Shown: positions 7,501-16,244 of the stretch, in pieces
Layout: each line of letters begins with the position of its first letter
How positions within the stretch are numbered: position 1 is the first letter of the stretch
NCBI RefSeq assembly: GCF_008329985.2
Contig: NZ_CP038437.2
Span: forward strand, 4,588,001 to 4,652,000
Direction of reading: 5' to 3'
Length of the DNA: 64,000 nucleotides
Source: Halomonas binhaiensis
Lineage (GTDB): Bacteria; Pseudomonadota; Gammaproteobacteria; Pseudomonadales; Halomonadaceae
The notes under the pieces: model-generated
What the model saw: only the letters and a program-made list of their open reading frames with translations
Databases searched by the model: none
Told to the model about the DNA's origin: nothing
Program-made: the position numbers and the translations under genes

Positions 7501-8355
7501 ATGATGTCATCCCGCTCTTCCATGCCATCCAGCTCGGCTAACGCAACGCTCTCACCGGACGTTCTCGGTGTTCATCTGCAGGAACTCCGCCAGGCCCCAC
7601 CGTTGGTTCATAATCTGACCAACTTTGTCGCCATGAACAGCATGGCCAATATCCTGCTGGCACTGGGTGCATCGCCTGCCATGGTTCATGCTCCAGAGGA
7701 AGTCTCGGAATTTGCTGCTCTGGCCGATGCCGTGACCATCAATATCGGCACGCTCTCGGCAGGCTGGGTCGAGTCGATGCTCATGGCAGCACACAGCGCC
7801 CGGCAACATGGCAAGCCTTGGGTATTCGACCCAGTCGGGGTTGGTGCCACCCGATATCGCCGCGATGTCGCGGCGCAACTACTTGCCCTGAAGCCGACTG
7901 TCATTCGAGGCAATGCCTCGGAAATCATGACCCTGGCACACCAGGCCGATAGTGGTCGCGGCGTTGACACTACCGCCGGTACTGATGAGGCTCTCCAGGC
8001 GGCCATTGCCTTGGCCAGCGCCACATCGGCGGTGGTCGCCGTCACCGGAGAGATCGATCTGGTGACCGATGGCCAGCGGTTGGCCCGTATTTGCGGGGGT
8101 CATGAACTGATGCCACGGGTGACCACGCTAGGCTGCAGCCTGACAGGAGTGATCGCCGCCTTCATTTCCAGTGGCCGCGACACCTTCGAGTCCACCATCG
8201 CTGCATTGGCCTGCTATGCAGAAGCCGGGCGCCAGGCAGGCCTTGCTGCCAACGGCCCCGGCAGCTTTTCCAGCGCCTTCCTCGATGCCCTGTACAACCT
8301 CAACGAAAGCACCTTCTCTCATCTCGCCCCCGTGGAGATCAATCATGTCTGCTGA
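7501..8355 (+). CDS. thiM: Hydroxyethylthiazole kinase
   Basis: About 284 residues of the ThiM family, which phosphorylates 4-methyl-5-(2-hydroxyethyl)thiazole in thiamin salvage. Seen: PPLVHNLTNFVAMNSMANILLALGASPAM (substrate-binding start), VFDPVGVGATRYRRDVA (Mg/ATP site), IRGNASEI and VVAVTGEIDLVTDG, and the late TTLGCSLTGVIAAF with the catalytic Cys of the TLGCSLTG motif. Either ATG 7501 or 7504 may be used; the GGAGG at 7494-7498 is better spaced for 7504. The last 11 bases overlap thiE. Controlled by the TPP riboswitch upstream. No thiD is nearby. Confidence 0.95.
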   Translation: MMSSRSSMPSSSANATLSPDVLGVHLQELRQAPPLVHNLTNFVAMNSMANILLALGASPAMVHAPEEVSEFAALADAVTINIGTLSAGWVESMLMAAHSARQHGKPWVFDPVGVGATRYRRDVAAQLLALKPTVIRGNASEIMTLAHQADSGRGVDTTAGTDEALQAAIALASATSAVVAVTGEIDLVTDGQRLARICGGHELMPRVTTLGCSLTGVIAAFISSGRDTFESTIAALACYAEAGRQAGLAANGPGSFSSAFLDALYNLNESTFSHLAPVEINHVC

Positions 8356-8995
8356 ACGCCGCTTCCGTCCCGAACAGCTCGCCATCTATCTGGTGACTGA
8401 CCCAGCCTTGTGTGCAATCCAGGGTCTGGAGGACACCGTGATGGCTGCCGTGCGTGGAGGCGTCACTCTGGTACAGCTGCGCGACAAGCATGCCAGTGAC
8501 GCCGAGCTGATCACTATCGCCCGACGCCTCAAGACATTGCTGGACGGATCCGGCGTTCCCCTGGTGATCAATGATCGTGTCGAGGTTGCCCTGGCGGCAG
8601 AGGTTGATGGCGTGCATCTGGGCCAAGGGGATGGAGATGTCGGCGAAGCCCGCCGTCTGCTGGGGGAACAGGCCATCATTGGCCTATCGGTGCAGAATCA
8701 TGCCCAACTGGACAAGCTGGACCGCTCCACATTGGACTACCTTGGATTGGGCCCGGTATTTGCCACCGCAACCAAGAGCGATCATGCCACGCCATTGGGC
8801 TTCTCTGGACTGGCGCAGCTGGTCAGCGCCAGCCCCTTGCCCAGTGTCGCCATTGGTGGCCTCAAGGCCGAACATGCCGCCCAGGTACGTGCCAGTGGCG
8901 CCGACGGCATGGCCGTTGTCTCCGCCATCTGCGGGCAACCCGACCCTCAGGTCGCGACTCAAGTGCTGGTGAAGGAGTGGAAGGGCGCAACCTGA
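8345..8995 (+). CDS. thiE: Thiamine-phosphate synthase
   Basis: About 216 residues from the ATG at 8345, which overlaps the thiM end by 11 bases. ThiE joins hydroxymethylpyrimidine diphosphate and thiazole phosphate to thiamin phosphate. The TIM-barrel motifs are all present: AIYLVTDPALC, VTLVQLRDKHASD, VPLVINDRVEVALAAEVDGVHLGQGD, IIGLSVQN, DYLGLGPVFATATKSDH and VAIGGLKAEHAAQV with DGMAVVSAI. Co-transcribed with thiM under the TPP riboswitch. Length and motifs are normal. Confidence 0.95.
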   Translation: MSAERRFRPEQLAIYLVTDPALCAIQGLEDTVMAAVRGGVTLVQLRDKHASDAELITIARRLKTLLDGSGVPLVINDRVEVALAAEVDGVHLGQGDGDVGEARRLLGEQAIIGLSVQNHAQLDKLDRSTLDYLGLGPVFATATKSDHATPLGFSGLAQLVSASPLPSVAIGGLKAEHAAQVRASGADGMAVVSAICGQPDPQVATQVLVKEWKGAT

Positions 8996-9002
8996 GGCGA
9001 GT

Positions 9003-9121
9003 TTCAAGCTACGAGCTCCGAGCGACAAGCCTCGAGCTGTTCAGTACCACTCCATGGATCACAGACAACAGCCGAGGTTTCAACTCGAGCGCAGCGTGCT
9101 CGCGGCTCGAGACTCGTAGCT
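9003..9121. repeat. Imperfect inverted repeat of GAGCTNC-like units between convergent genes
   Basis: AAGCTACGAGCTCCGAGC at about 9007 is roughly the reverse complement of GGCTCGAGACTCGTAGCTG at about 9103. The stretch between thiE and the DMT transporter is built from degenerate CTCGTAG/GAGCTTC-type units like the heptamer arrays elsewhere in the window. It could fold into a long hairpin and act as a bidirectional terminator. Confidence 0.5.
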
Positions 9122-9130
9122 GGAAGGGAC

Positions 9131-10006
9131 TCAGACCGTAGGTCGCCTCTTCAAGGAAGTGCGTCCTTCCTGATAGGCAATCGATAGCCCGCTGCCAATG
9201 ATCAGCGTGCCGCCGATCAACACCCAGATATCGGGCACCTCACCCCAGATGCCCCATCCCAGCAGCACCGCCCATAGCATGGCGGTGTAATCGAAAGGCG
9301 CGGCAATGGCCGCAGGAGCATGGCGAAAAGCCAGAGTGATAAAGACGGTGGCGCCCACTCCCAGGGTGCCTGAAAGCAGAAAGCCAGGCCAATGCCACGC
9401 CATTGGCGTCTGCCATACAAAAGGCAGCATGAAGCTGGAAAGCACAAAGGGCACCAGGGCCATGTAGAAGACCATGGCCCAGAGATACTCTCGCGTCCCG
9501 TAGCGGCGCGACGTGATCATCATCAATGCGTAGAACAGAGCGGCTCCCAAGGCAAACAGAGCCCCAAGAGAGATTCCTGAAAAACTTGGCCTCACGACTA
9601 CCAGCACCCCCACAAAGCCGATCAGGGAAGCCAGTATCACCGGAGGCTGGACCTTTTCATTCAGCAAGGGCACCGACAGCAGGCTGACAAACAGCGGCGC
9701 TGCAAAAGCAATGGCCGTCGCTTCCGCCAATGGCATCATCGTCAGTCCTGTCACGAAGCAGGCCATCGCCCCCGCATAGATCAAACCACGCACCAGATGC
9801 ACCTTGGGGCGTCTGGTGCGGAGCTTGCCCAGTCCTCCGGAGAAATACGCCAGCAATGCGATCAGTGGCAACGAAACCAGCGTACGGAAGAAGATGATCT
9901 GGATCGTTGAATAACTGGCCCCCAACCATTTGGACACAGCATCCCCCAATGCCAGACACAGCACCCCAAGACACATGTAGGCAATGCCCTTGAGCGATGG
10001 TGACAC
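9131..10006 (-). CDS. DMT (EamA) family transporter
   Basis: 291 residues with ten hydrophobic segments arranged as two EamA repeats, as in drug/metabolite exporters. The first repeat begins GIAYMCLGVLCLALGDAVSKWL and contains the typical FFRTLVSLPLIALL and LAEATAIAFAAPLFVSLLSV; the second starts near ALFALGAALFYALMMITSRR and ends AIAAPFDYTAMLWAVLLGWGIWGEVP. A short basic tail is cytoplasmic. The substrate cannot be told from sequence; relatives export amino acids, purines or other metabolites. It is convergent with thiE and stands alone. Confidence 0.85.
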   Translation of the reverse strand: MSPSLKGIAYMCLGVLCLALGDAVSKWLGASYSTIQIIFFRTLVSLPLIALLAYFSGGLGKLRTRRPKVHLVRGLIYAGAMACFVTGLTMMPLAEATAIAFAAPLFVSLLSVPLLNEKVQPPVILASLIGFVGVLVVVRPSFSGISLGALFALGAALFYALMMITSRRYGTREYLWAMVFYMALVPFVLSSFMLPFVWQTPMAWHWPGFLLSGTLGVGATVFITLAFRHAPAAIAAPFDYTAMLWAVLLGWGIWGEVPDIWVLIGGTLIIGSGLSIAYQEGRTSLKRRPTV

Positions 10007-10061
10007 AGCTCCTCCTCGAGACAGACATCATTCTTGATATGAACATTCTGGAAATAGACAA

Positions 10062-10090
10062 CAACGCCGATGCACTAGGCATCGGCGTTG
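10062..10090 (-). terminator. Terminator hairpin after the D,D-carboxypeptidase gene
   Basis: Perfect 12-bp stem CAACGCCGATGC / GCATCGGCGTTG with a 5-base loop, between the carboxypeptidase stop (10149) and the DMT transporter start. Confidence 0.7.
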
Positions 10091-10148
10091 GAGAACGCTA
10101 GACAATCAAACGCCCTGAACGCATGCAACAGGGCGGTTGCGAGGCAGG

Positions 10149-11777
10149 CTACAAGCTGGCTTGCACCACCATGCAGTCCATGCCCTGCTGCTGCAGACTC
10201 TGGCAAGCGCTGCGCGCCTGATTTTCCTGCAGATCCACGACCCGGGCACGATAGACACCGGTACTGTCGGCACGAGCCACAGATACCCGGGCATTTGCCA
10301 TCTGGGACGAGATCTTTTCCGCTGCTTCACTGGCCTGCACACGGGCATGATCAGCATTGCTGAAGGCGCCGACCTGCACGCCCCAGTCACCCTGGCCCTG
10401 AGACTGCACTGAGGGCTGGGACTGCGTAGTTGCCGGAGCCGCCGATGCTACCGCGACACTACGGCCGGCCGTAGGGGTCGAGTAAGTTGAAGCAGGCGGG
10501 GAAGTGGACGCCACACTCGGACGATCAATCAGCTGACGCAAAGGGTCCGATGCTGCGCTGCTCCCTGAACTCCCACCCACGCTCGATGTGGAAGAAGCCG
10601 ACGAGGAAGAATAGCGTGCCGATGAGCCATAAGTGGACGACGAGCCGGATGCAGACGCATAAGAGGCGCTAGACGAATAGCTTGGTGTCGTCGAGGCATA
10701 GCTGGATGTGGACGTCGCCGGCTGAACCACTCTTTCGACACGCGACGGCTGCACCGCTGTATTTGCCGGGGCGCGTGTCGTCGCAGCAGCGCTGTATGCA
10801 GAGGTTGCTGGCGCTGTAGACGAGACACTGGCGACCTGAATCTGACGCGAGGGCGTGGCGGGCTGGAAGCCATGTGAAGACTCCATCAACTCGCCACCGG
10901 AGAAATTGGTATCGGCCAGAAAACCACGGCCATTAAGCAAGGAGGCGCGCATGAACCCACGATCCAATACGCTCATCATCTGCTCATCGCGGGATGCAGC
11001 GGTATATCCGCCCATGACCACCGCCACCATGCGCTTGCCGCTGTGCACGGAAGATGTCGCCACATTGAAGCCCGAGGCTCGGATGAAGCCAGTCTTGAGG
11101 CCATCAGTACCCGGATAGTTCTTGAGCAGACGGTTATGCCCGGTGTGTCGAGTGCCCTTCCAGGTGAATTCCGTCAGCGCAAAATAGTGGTAGTACTGCG
11201 GAAAATCACGGATCAAATGCATGGACAGGATGGCCATGTCCCGCGCCGTCGTCCTCTGACCGTCATCCGGCAGTCCCGAGGCATTGCGGAACGTGGTGTT
11301 TCGCATGCCCAGTTCCTGAGCCTTGCGAGTCATCATGCTGGCAAATTGGGATTCTGTTCCACCCAGGGATTCCCCGACCACCACCGCGACGTCGTTGGCT
11401 GAGCGCACCACCATGGCTTCGATGGCCTTCTCTACCGGAATGCTCTGACCAGACTTCAACCATAGCTTGGTTGCCGGCATGGAGGCTGCATGGGATGACA
11501 CTGCCAGGGGAGTTGTCATGGTCTTGGAGCCACTTTCCAAGGCCTCGAACAACATATAAAGCGTCATCATCTTTGTCAGAGAAGCAGGATAGCGAGGCTC
11601 ATCTGCATTCTCGGCATACAGAATCTCATTAGTTTCGGCATCGACCACGATACCGGCATAACGCGGATTGGCCCACACTGTGCCTGACGCCAGGCTCAGG
11701 ACCAGGCTGGCAACCAGCGCTAGTATCAGCGAGGTGGCCGAGCGCCACCCGGTACTCCTTGCGGACACCATTATCAT
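10149..11777 (-). CDS. D-alanyl-D-alanine carboxypeptidase with C-terminal SPOR domain
   Basis: About 542 residues. A signal peptide (SLILALVASLVLSLASGTVWA) leads to a class S11 penicillin-binding domain: SxxK in ASLTKMM, SxN in RSANDVAVVV and KTG in DGLKTGFIR. A long Ser/Thr/Ala-rich linker (roughly residues 330-455, low complexity) joins it to a SPOR domain, GDWGVQVGAFSNADHARVQ to VVQASL at the very end. Such enzymes trim pentapeptide stems; SPOR domains bind denuded glycan at the septum, so a role in division-site wall processing is likely. The ATG at 11777 is preferred over 11819 because it sits just before the signal peptide. Product is periplasmic, perhaps membrane-attached by an uncleaved signal. 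Confidence 0.9.
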   Translation of the reverse strand: MIMVSARSTGWRSATSLILALVASLVLSLASGTVWANPRYAGIVVDAETNEILYAENADEPRYPASLTKMMTLYMLFEALESGSKTMTTPLAVSSHAASMPATKLWLKSGQSIPVEKAIEAMVVRSANDVAVVVGESLGGTESQFASMMTRKAQELGMRNTTFRNASGLPDDGQRTTARDMAILSMHLIRDFPQYYHYFALTEFTWKGTRHTGHNRLLKNYPGTDGLKTGFIRASGFNVATSSVHSGKRMVAVVMGGYTAASRDEQMMSVLDRGFMRASLLNGRGFLADTNFSGGELMESSHGFQPATPSRQIQVASVSSTAPATSAYSAAATTRAPANTAVQPSRVERVVQPATSTSSYASTTPSYSSSASYASASGSSSTYGSSARYSSSSASSTSSVGGSSGSSAASDPLRQLIDRPSVASTSPPASTYSTPTAGRSVAVASAAPATTQSQPSVQSQGQGDWGVQVGAFSNADHARVQASEAAEKISSQMANARVSVARADSTGVYRARVVDLQENQARSACQSLQQQGMDCMVVQASL

Positions 11778-11914
11778 TCCCCAGAATTTCCAGCTTGCTC
11801 TGAGAGCATTATGACCCACTTGGCTGATCTGTACAGGCCAAAGCGCGGGAAATCCTCGGAATTATCGTCTTTTAACCGCAAAAAAGTCCCACAAATGACG
11901 GTTGGTAGACATTC

Positions 11915-12676
11915 TCAGCTTGTCAGTCGGGTGACACCCAGCCACACCAGACGCAGAGCCAGCACCGTCAGTATCCAGCGGAAAGCAAGGTCGAAGCGCT
12001 GCTCAGACAGGCGCGATAGCAAGCGCAGGCCCAGCCAGGTGCCCACTACCCCAGACAGGACCATCAACACCATCAACCCCAGCCAGTCACGGAAGACGAA
12101 ACCCGCCACGCCGAAGACAAAGGCCTTGCTCAGGTGCTGCAATGTCATGCAAGCAGCAAAAGTGGCCACCGTGGACTGGCGTCCGCCACCACGTTGCTTG
12201 ATGAATGAAGCCACCATGGGCCCCGAGGCCCCCACCATACTGGAAAGCAGTGTCGTCACGGCACCGGCGACGAGTGTGCCGAAATGGCCCAGTGCGCGCT
12301 GAGGCAACCCTGGCCCCCAGATGGTAAACAGGACAAATCCCGCGATGGCCAGCTCCAATACCCCTGCCGGCAAGCGAATCAGCAACCAGCTGGCCACCAG
12401 GGCTCCGATGATCGCCCCGGGGACAAAACTTGCCAGGGCTTTCCACTCCACATGACGCAGCGTCATGGCCAGGCGTCCACCATTGGAGCCCAGCTGCACC
12501 ATGCCATGCACCGGAATCAATGCCGATGCCGGCATCACCTGAGCCATGGTCATGATCAACAGGGTACCTCCGCCAACCCCCATGGAGGCGCTGATCATCG
12601 AAGTCAGCGAGGACAACACTACCAATAGCAAGTTGATATCAGTGGACAACGGGGAGAGTTGGAGGAGCGGCGCCAT
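11915..12676 (-). CDS. TauE/SafE-family membrane transporter
   Basis: About 253 residues from the ATG at 12676, which has AAGGA well placed; a longer in-frame reading to 12871 has no such site. The protein is hydrophobic with seven to eight membrane segments. The family signature SASMGVGGGTLLIMTMAQVMPASALIPVHGMVQLGSN is near the start and its repeat LLSSMVGASGPMVASFIKQRG near the middle. TauE/SafE proteins move sulfonates, sulfite or sulfoacetate and related anions out of or into the cell; the substrate here is unknown. It is a single gene. Confidence 0.85.
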   Translation of the reverse strand: MAPLLQLSPLSTDINLLLVVLSSLTSMISASMGVGGGTLLIMTMAQVMPASALIPVHGMVQLGSNGGRLAMTLRHVEWKALASFVPGAIIGALVASWLLIRLPAGVLELAIAGFVLFTIWGPGLPQRALGHFGTLVAGAVTTLLSSMVGASGPMVASFIKQRGGGRQSTVATFAACMTLQHLSKAFVFGVAGFVFRDWLGLMVLMVLSGVVGTWLGLRLLSRLSEQRFDLAFRWILTVLALRLVWLGVTRLTS

Positions 12677-12838
12677 TCGCGATCCTTTCTTATGATCAAA
12701 GGCCTGAAGCATACTCGAAGACAGCATTTGCACATATCCGAGCACAAGGTTTCCGCCACAGAAGGCCATCCACCGGTAAAGGACAAAGCACCGGCACTGC
12801 AGAAGGCTGGCAGCACCGTTCGTACCTGAGCGGATAGA

Positions 12839-12869
12839 GCCCCCTGGCTCAGCCGAACAGTCAGGGGGC
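12839..12869. other. Inverted repeat in the 380-base gap before the redoxin gene
   Basis: GCCCCCTG (12839-12846) and CAGGGGGC (12862-12869) form an 8-bp stem with a 15-base loop. The rest of the gap 12677-13060 shows nothing I can name. Confidence 0.5.
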
Positions 12870-13060
12870 AATCATATTTCACGACGCTCCAGTGTCGCTC
12901 GACGAATCGCCGGTGAGTCCGCGTCTCGCCTCGTGTTTCACGAAGCAGTAATCCGCAGCGAGCGGGATATAGAACACAGCATTGACGCTGATATTACCCT
13001 ACCCCAAGCTCTAGCCTTGTCTGCATTGACAAGCTCTGGCAACCAGGAAAGTGATTCACA

Positions 13061-13582
13061 ATGACTGCTCAAAAAATTATGCCCGGACATCCAACTCCGA
13101 AGATAAACCTTCGCTCGATCACAGGAGAGCAAATGCAGCTTGGCGGTGAAGGAAAATGGCAGTTGGCTGTCGTTTATAGAGGTCGGCATTGCCCGCTTTG
13201 CCGTGAATATCTGAAGACACTCAACAGCATGCTTGAAGCCTTTCAGGAGGCAGGCGTGGAGGTGATTGCTGTTTCTGCCGATCCTATCGAACGAGCTACG
13301 GGCACAGCCAATGAGGAAAACTGGCGCTTTCCTGTAGCTTATGCGTTATCTCCAGACCAGATGCGCGAGCTTGGACTGTATGTCTCCGAGCCGCGCTTCT
13401 CTCAGGAAACGGAATGGCCTTTCGCGGAGCCGGGTCTGTTCGTAACCAATCCCGACGGTTTATTGCAGATCGTGGACATCTCGAATGCGCCTTTTGCACG
13501 CCCCGACCTCCAGATTGTTCTGAATGGCCTGAAGTTTATCCGCGAAAAGAACTACCCGATCCGTGGCACCGTAATGGTCTGA
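13061..13582 (+). CDS. Peroxiredoxin-like (AhpC/TSA) protein
   Basis: 173 residues with a thioredoxin fold of the redoxin/AhpC-TSA group. The active-site segment is VVYRGRHCPLCREYLKTL, with a CxxC where peroxidatic peroxiredoxins have a single Cys preceded by Pro and Thr; VEVIAVSADPIERA and LGLYVSEPR follow, and LFVTNPDGLLQIVDISNAPFARP forms the second half. This matches a subgroup annotated as peroxiredoxin-like family proteins. A thiol-dependent reductase is likely; the electron donor and substrate are unknown. Cytoplasmic, no signal peptide. Codon use is slightly more AT-rich than in neighbouring genes. Confidence 0.8.
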   Translation: MTAQKIMPGHPTPKINLRSITGEQMQLGGEGKWQLAVVYRGRHCPLCREYLKTLNSMLEAFQEAGVEVIAVSADPIERATGTANEENWRFPVAYALSPDQMRELGLYVSEPRFSQETEWPFAEPGLFVTNPDGLLQIVDISNAPFARPDLQIVLNGLKFIREKNYPIRGTVMV

Positions 13583-13601
13583 GCGCGCTGCAATATCCTG
13601 G

Positions 13602-13649
13602 CAGGCCTTTCGGGCTGGTAGCGCAAGCGCTGCCGCCCCGAAAGGCCTG
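13602..13649. terminator. Bidirectional terminator-like hairpin
   Basis: CAGGCCTTTCGGG and CCCGAAAGGCCTG enclose a second stem GGTAGCGC-AA-GCGCTGCC, giving a long nearly continuous hairpin between the convergent redoxin and hglS genes. Confidence 0.75.
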
Positions 13650-13684
13650 TAGTGCCAGTGTTGTCATGTGGGTCAGGGCTGGAT

Positions 13685-15025
13685 TCAGCCCACCAGACCC
13701 AACGCCTTCAGCGATGCAGCCTGTCGTTCGGCATAAAGTGCCAGCTCATCGGTGACAGCGGCGCCCAGCGCCTCCTCAAAGGCCTCACGATTGGCATTGC
13801 CCTGACCAACTTGCCCTTCCTCTCCGCCGAGGTTGGACTGGAAGATACCGGCGGCAGACACCGGCAGAAAATCTTCATAGGTGATGGGATCGGCAATGAT
13901 CGTCCCCGCCGCCAACAACTCCTCAAGCTTTCCTTCAGCCTGCGACTCTCCGGGGGCCAGGCGATACTCGAAGAAGGCCAGCCCTTCGCGACGCAGGATG
14001 GTGTCGTCATCAGGGAAGGCCTCGAAGACGTCGGCCAAATGCGCCTGGTGAGCCTCATTGTCTGCGCCTGTAGCCGCCTGACGCGCCTCATTGAGCAGGC
14101 GGTCATATAGTTCACGCCCCCTGGGCGTGAGCGCCATGCCACGCTGTTCGATCTCACCGAAACGAGCAGTATGCGAGCCCTCAGCATCGCCAACGAAGCG
14201 CGTGACCTCTTCCAGCGCCTTGAAGCTAGTCTGGCGCAGCAGGATCGGGCACTGGCGACGGGGTGGGCCCTCGATCACCACCTTGGGCGACATGCCAGCC
14301 GCGGGCATCCGGCGCTGAACTTCATCAATGTCCAGGGTTCGCGGCGTCAGGTGGTTAATGTGCGGGCCACGGAAGCACACCACATCGGCAATCAGACGGT
14401 GAGCGGCATGCAGGTCGTCATAGGTCGCGCGATCCACCGTGGCATGCTGGTGCCAACGGAAGGTCTCCAGTGCCTCGGCGACAAACCGGTCTGCCTGATC
14501 GCTGGTCAACCCGCCCTCGTTCTCGAAAGCGGCAATCAGCTCCCGCACCCCCGGTGTAAAGATATCGCGCTGTGCGAGTATATCGGCGGCACGCTGGCGC
14601 AGGGCGGCATCCTCGATCAACTCCAGGCGCAGCAATGACGTGAACAGGCGGAAAGGATTACGTGCCAGGGCTTCGTCCTCGACTGGGCGAAAAGCCGTGG
14701 AGTGCACCGGAACGCCTGCCTCGGACAGGTCGTAATAGCCCACCGGGTACATGCCCATCACCGCGAACAGGCGACGTAACATCGCCAGTTCCTCAGCCGT
14801 ACCCACCCGAATCGCGCCATGACGCTCGACACCGAGGCGTTCCAATTCACCACGGGCCTCAAGGCTGGCCTTGAGTTCAGGTCGTGCTTCCAGTGTCTCG
14901 CGATTGACGGTCTCGACCAGCTCCAGCAGGGTGCCATACTGCGGCACTTCGGCCTGATACATGGCCGACATGGCACGCGAGAAACGGTCACGAATCTCAT
15001 TGGAGGAAACGAAAGAGGACGACAT
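13685..15025 (-). CDS. hglS: 2-oxoadipate dioxygenase/decarboxylase (DUF1338, HglS/YdcJ family)
   Basis: About 446 residues from the ATG at 15025 (MSSSFVSSNEIRDRFSRAMS); the extension to 15070 is not family-like. DUF1338 proteins are VOC-fold Fe(II) enzymes. Typical blocks: RHGAIRVGTAEELAMLRRLFAVMGMYPVGYYDLS, with the first metal His in HGA and substrate Arg nearby, VPVHSTAFRPVEDE, FRGPHINHLTPRTLDIDEVQ with the second metal His, and IVAD-like PITYEDFLPVSAAGIFQSNL with the metal Glu region FFEYRLA. HglS converts 2-oxoadipate to D-2-hydroxyglutarate in lysine breakdown. Divergent from a LysR regulator, which probably controls it. Confidence 0.85.
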   Translation of the reverse strand: MSSSFVSSNEIRDRFSRAMSAMYQAEVPQYGTLLELVETVNRETLEARPELKASLEARGELERLGVERHGAIRVGTAEELAMLRRLFAVMGMYPVGYYDLSEAGVPVHSTAFRPVEDEALARNPFRLFTSLLRLELIEDAALRQRAADILAQRDIFTPGVRELIAAFENEGGLTSDQADRFVAEALETFRWHQHATVDRATYDDLHAAHRLIADVVCFRGPHINHLTPRTLDIDEVQRRMPAAGMSPKVVIEGPPRRQCPILLRQTSFKALEEVTRFVGDAEGSHTARFGEIEQRGMALTPRGRELYDRLLNEARQAATGADNEAHQAHLADVFEAFPDDDTILRREGLAFFEYRLAPGESQAEGKLEELLAAGTIIADPITYEDFLPVSAAGIFQSNLGGEEGQVGQGNANREAFEEALGAAVTDELALYAERQAASLKALGLVG

Positions 15026-15183
15026 GGAGGCTCTACCTGATGTGTGGGAACGCATGGGGATGGTTTGCAAGGAGTCATGACGGACAGGGATGCAGCGCTT
15101 CCATAGGACGCCGGTACATCCGACTCATATGGCCATGAAAGCAAAGCCGACAACAGACGACAAACGAAAAAAAGCACGCTTTG

Positions 15184-15202
15184 CATTCCATTATGGAATG
15201 CC
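15184..15202. promoter_or_regulatory. Palindromic LysR-type operator candidate
   Basis: GCATTCCATTATGGAATGC is a perfect palindrome of 8-bp arms around TTA and contains a T-N11-A LysR box. It lies between divergent hglS and the LysR gene, 104 bases before the LysR start. Confidence 0.7.
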
Positions 15203-15305
15203 TGGTGCGAATATCATATCTGCTACGGATGCTAGCCTATAGTGGGAACAGCAGGTTGAAGGAGCACCTCTTTCAGCACACTTTATTCATTCTTGAAACT
15301 CTCTC

Positions 15306-16244
15306 ATGAAAGCTCGTCACCTTCCTTCCACAGTTACCATACAGTGCTTCGAGACCGCAGCGCGGCACCTCAGCTTTACCCGTGCCGCCGAAGAGTTGAG
15401 CATTACCCAGAGTGCCGTCAGCAAGCAGGTGGCGCAGTTGGAAGATGTGCTGCAGCGCAAGCTTTTTCGCCGCCTGAGGCGCAGTCTGGTGCTGACGCCG
15501 GAAGGCGCGCTGTACCTGAGCGAAGCGCGCAAGATTCTGGCCCAGCTCGAGATGTCGACCAATACCATCCAGACCTGGAGCGGCCAGGGCGAAGTGCTGA
15601 AAGTCGCGACCTTGCCGACTTTCGGCAGCCGCTGGCTGGCACGCCATCTCCCCGCCTTCCTCGAAGCCCGCCCACAACTGACCCTGCAGCTCACCGATCG
15701 TGTCGAGGCCTTCGACGTTCATGGTGAAGGCCTCGATGTGGCCGTGTTCCACGGCCATGGCAGTTGGCCAGGGCTCGAATGCCACCGACTGTTTGGCGAA
15801 GAGGTCGTTGCGGTGGCCGCCCCGCATTACCTGGTCGAGCGGCAGCCGGATGCCGCCCGGGCCTTCGGCGACTGTCGTCTGCTGCACCTCGCTACCCGCC
15901 CTGCAGCCTGGCACCACTGGTTTGCCGGCCAGAGCATCCGCAGCGAGCGCAGCTACTACGGTACGCGGGTCGAGACCTTCCACACCCTGATCCAGATGTT
16001 GATCAACGGTGCCGGACTGGGGCTAGTACCGCGCTTCCTTATCGACCAGGAACTGGGCAGCGGCCAACTGCAACTCGCCTCTCCCCACGTCCTGACCACT
16101 CCCGACGCCTATTACCTGGTTACTCCGGAAGCCCTCGGCGAGCAGCCACACGTCAGGCACTTCATCAACTACCTGGTCGAGCGGGCTGCACAGTCTCCGC
16201 CTCTTACTCCACCCCATACCACGCCCCATCAGCGAGCTCAGTGA
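15306..16244 (+). CDS. LysR-family transcriptional regulator (GcvA-like)
   Basis: 312 residues. The N-terminal winged helix (residues about 5-65) reads [53 protein letters not shown], the classic LysR HTH. The effector domain follows with [27 protein letters not shown] and closes with [12 protein letters not shown], a GcvA-type ending. It is divergent from hglS across a palindrome, so activation or repression of 2-oxoadipate/lysine catabolism is the simplest reading. Its 3' end overlaps the convergent aapP stop by 7 bases. Confidence 0.88.
   Translation: MKARHLPSTVTIQCFETAARHLSFTRAAEELSITQSAVSKQVAQLEDVLQRKLFRRLRRSLVLTPEGALYLSEARKILAQLEMSTNTIQTWSGQGEVLKVATLPTFGSRWLARHLPAFLEARPQLTLQLTDRVEAFDVHGEGLDVAVFHGHGSWPGLECHRLFGEEVVAVAAPHYLVERQPDAARAFGDCRLLHLATRPAAWHHWFAGQSIRSERSYYGTRVETFHTLIQMLINGAGLGLVPRFLIDQELGSGQLQLASPHVLTTPDAYYLVTPEALGEQPHVRHFINYLVERAAQSPPLTPPHTTPHQRAQ

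Noticed and set aside
12619..12882. Short reverse ORF overlapping the TauE-like gene start
   Set aside because: No ribosome site; the family-like frame in the same place explains the sequence.
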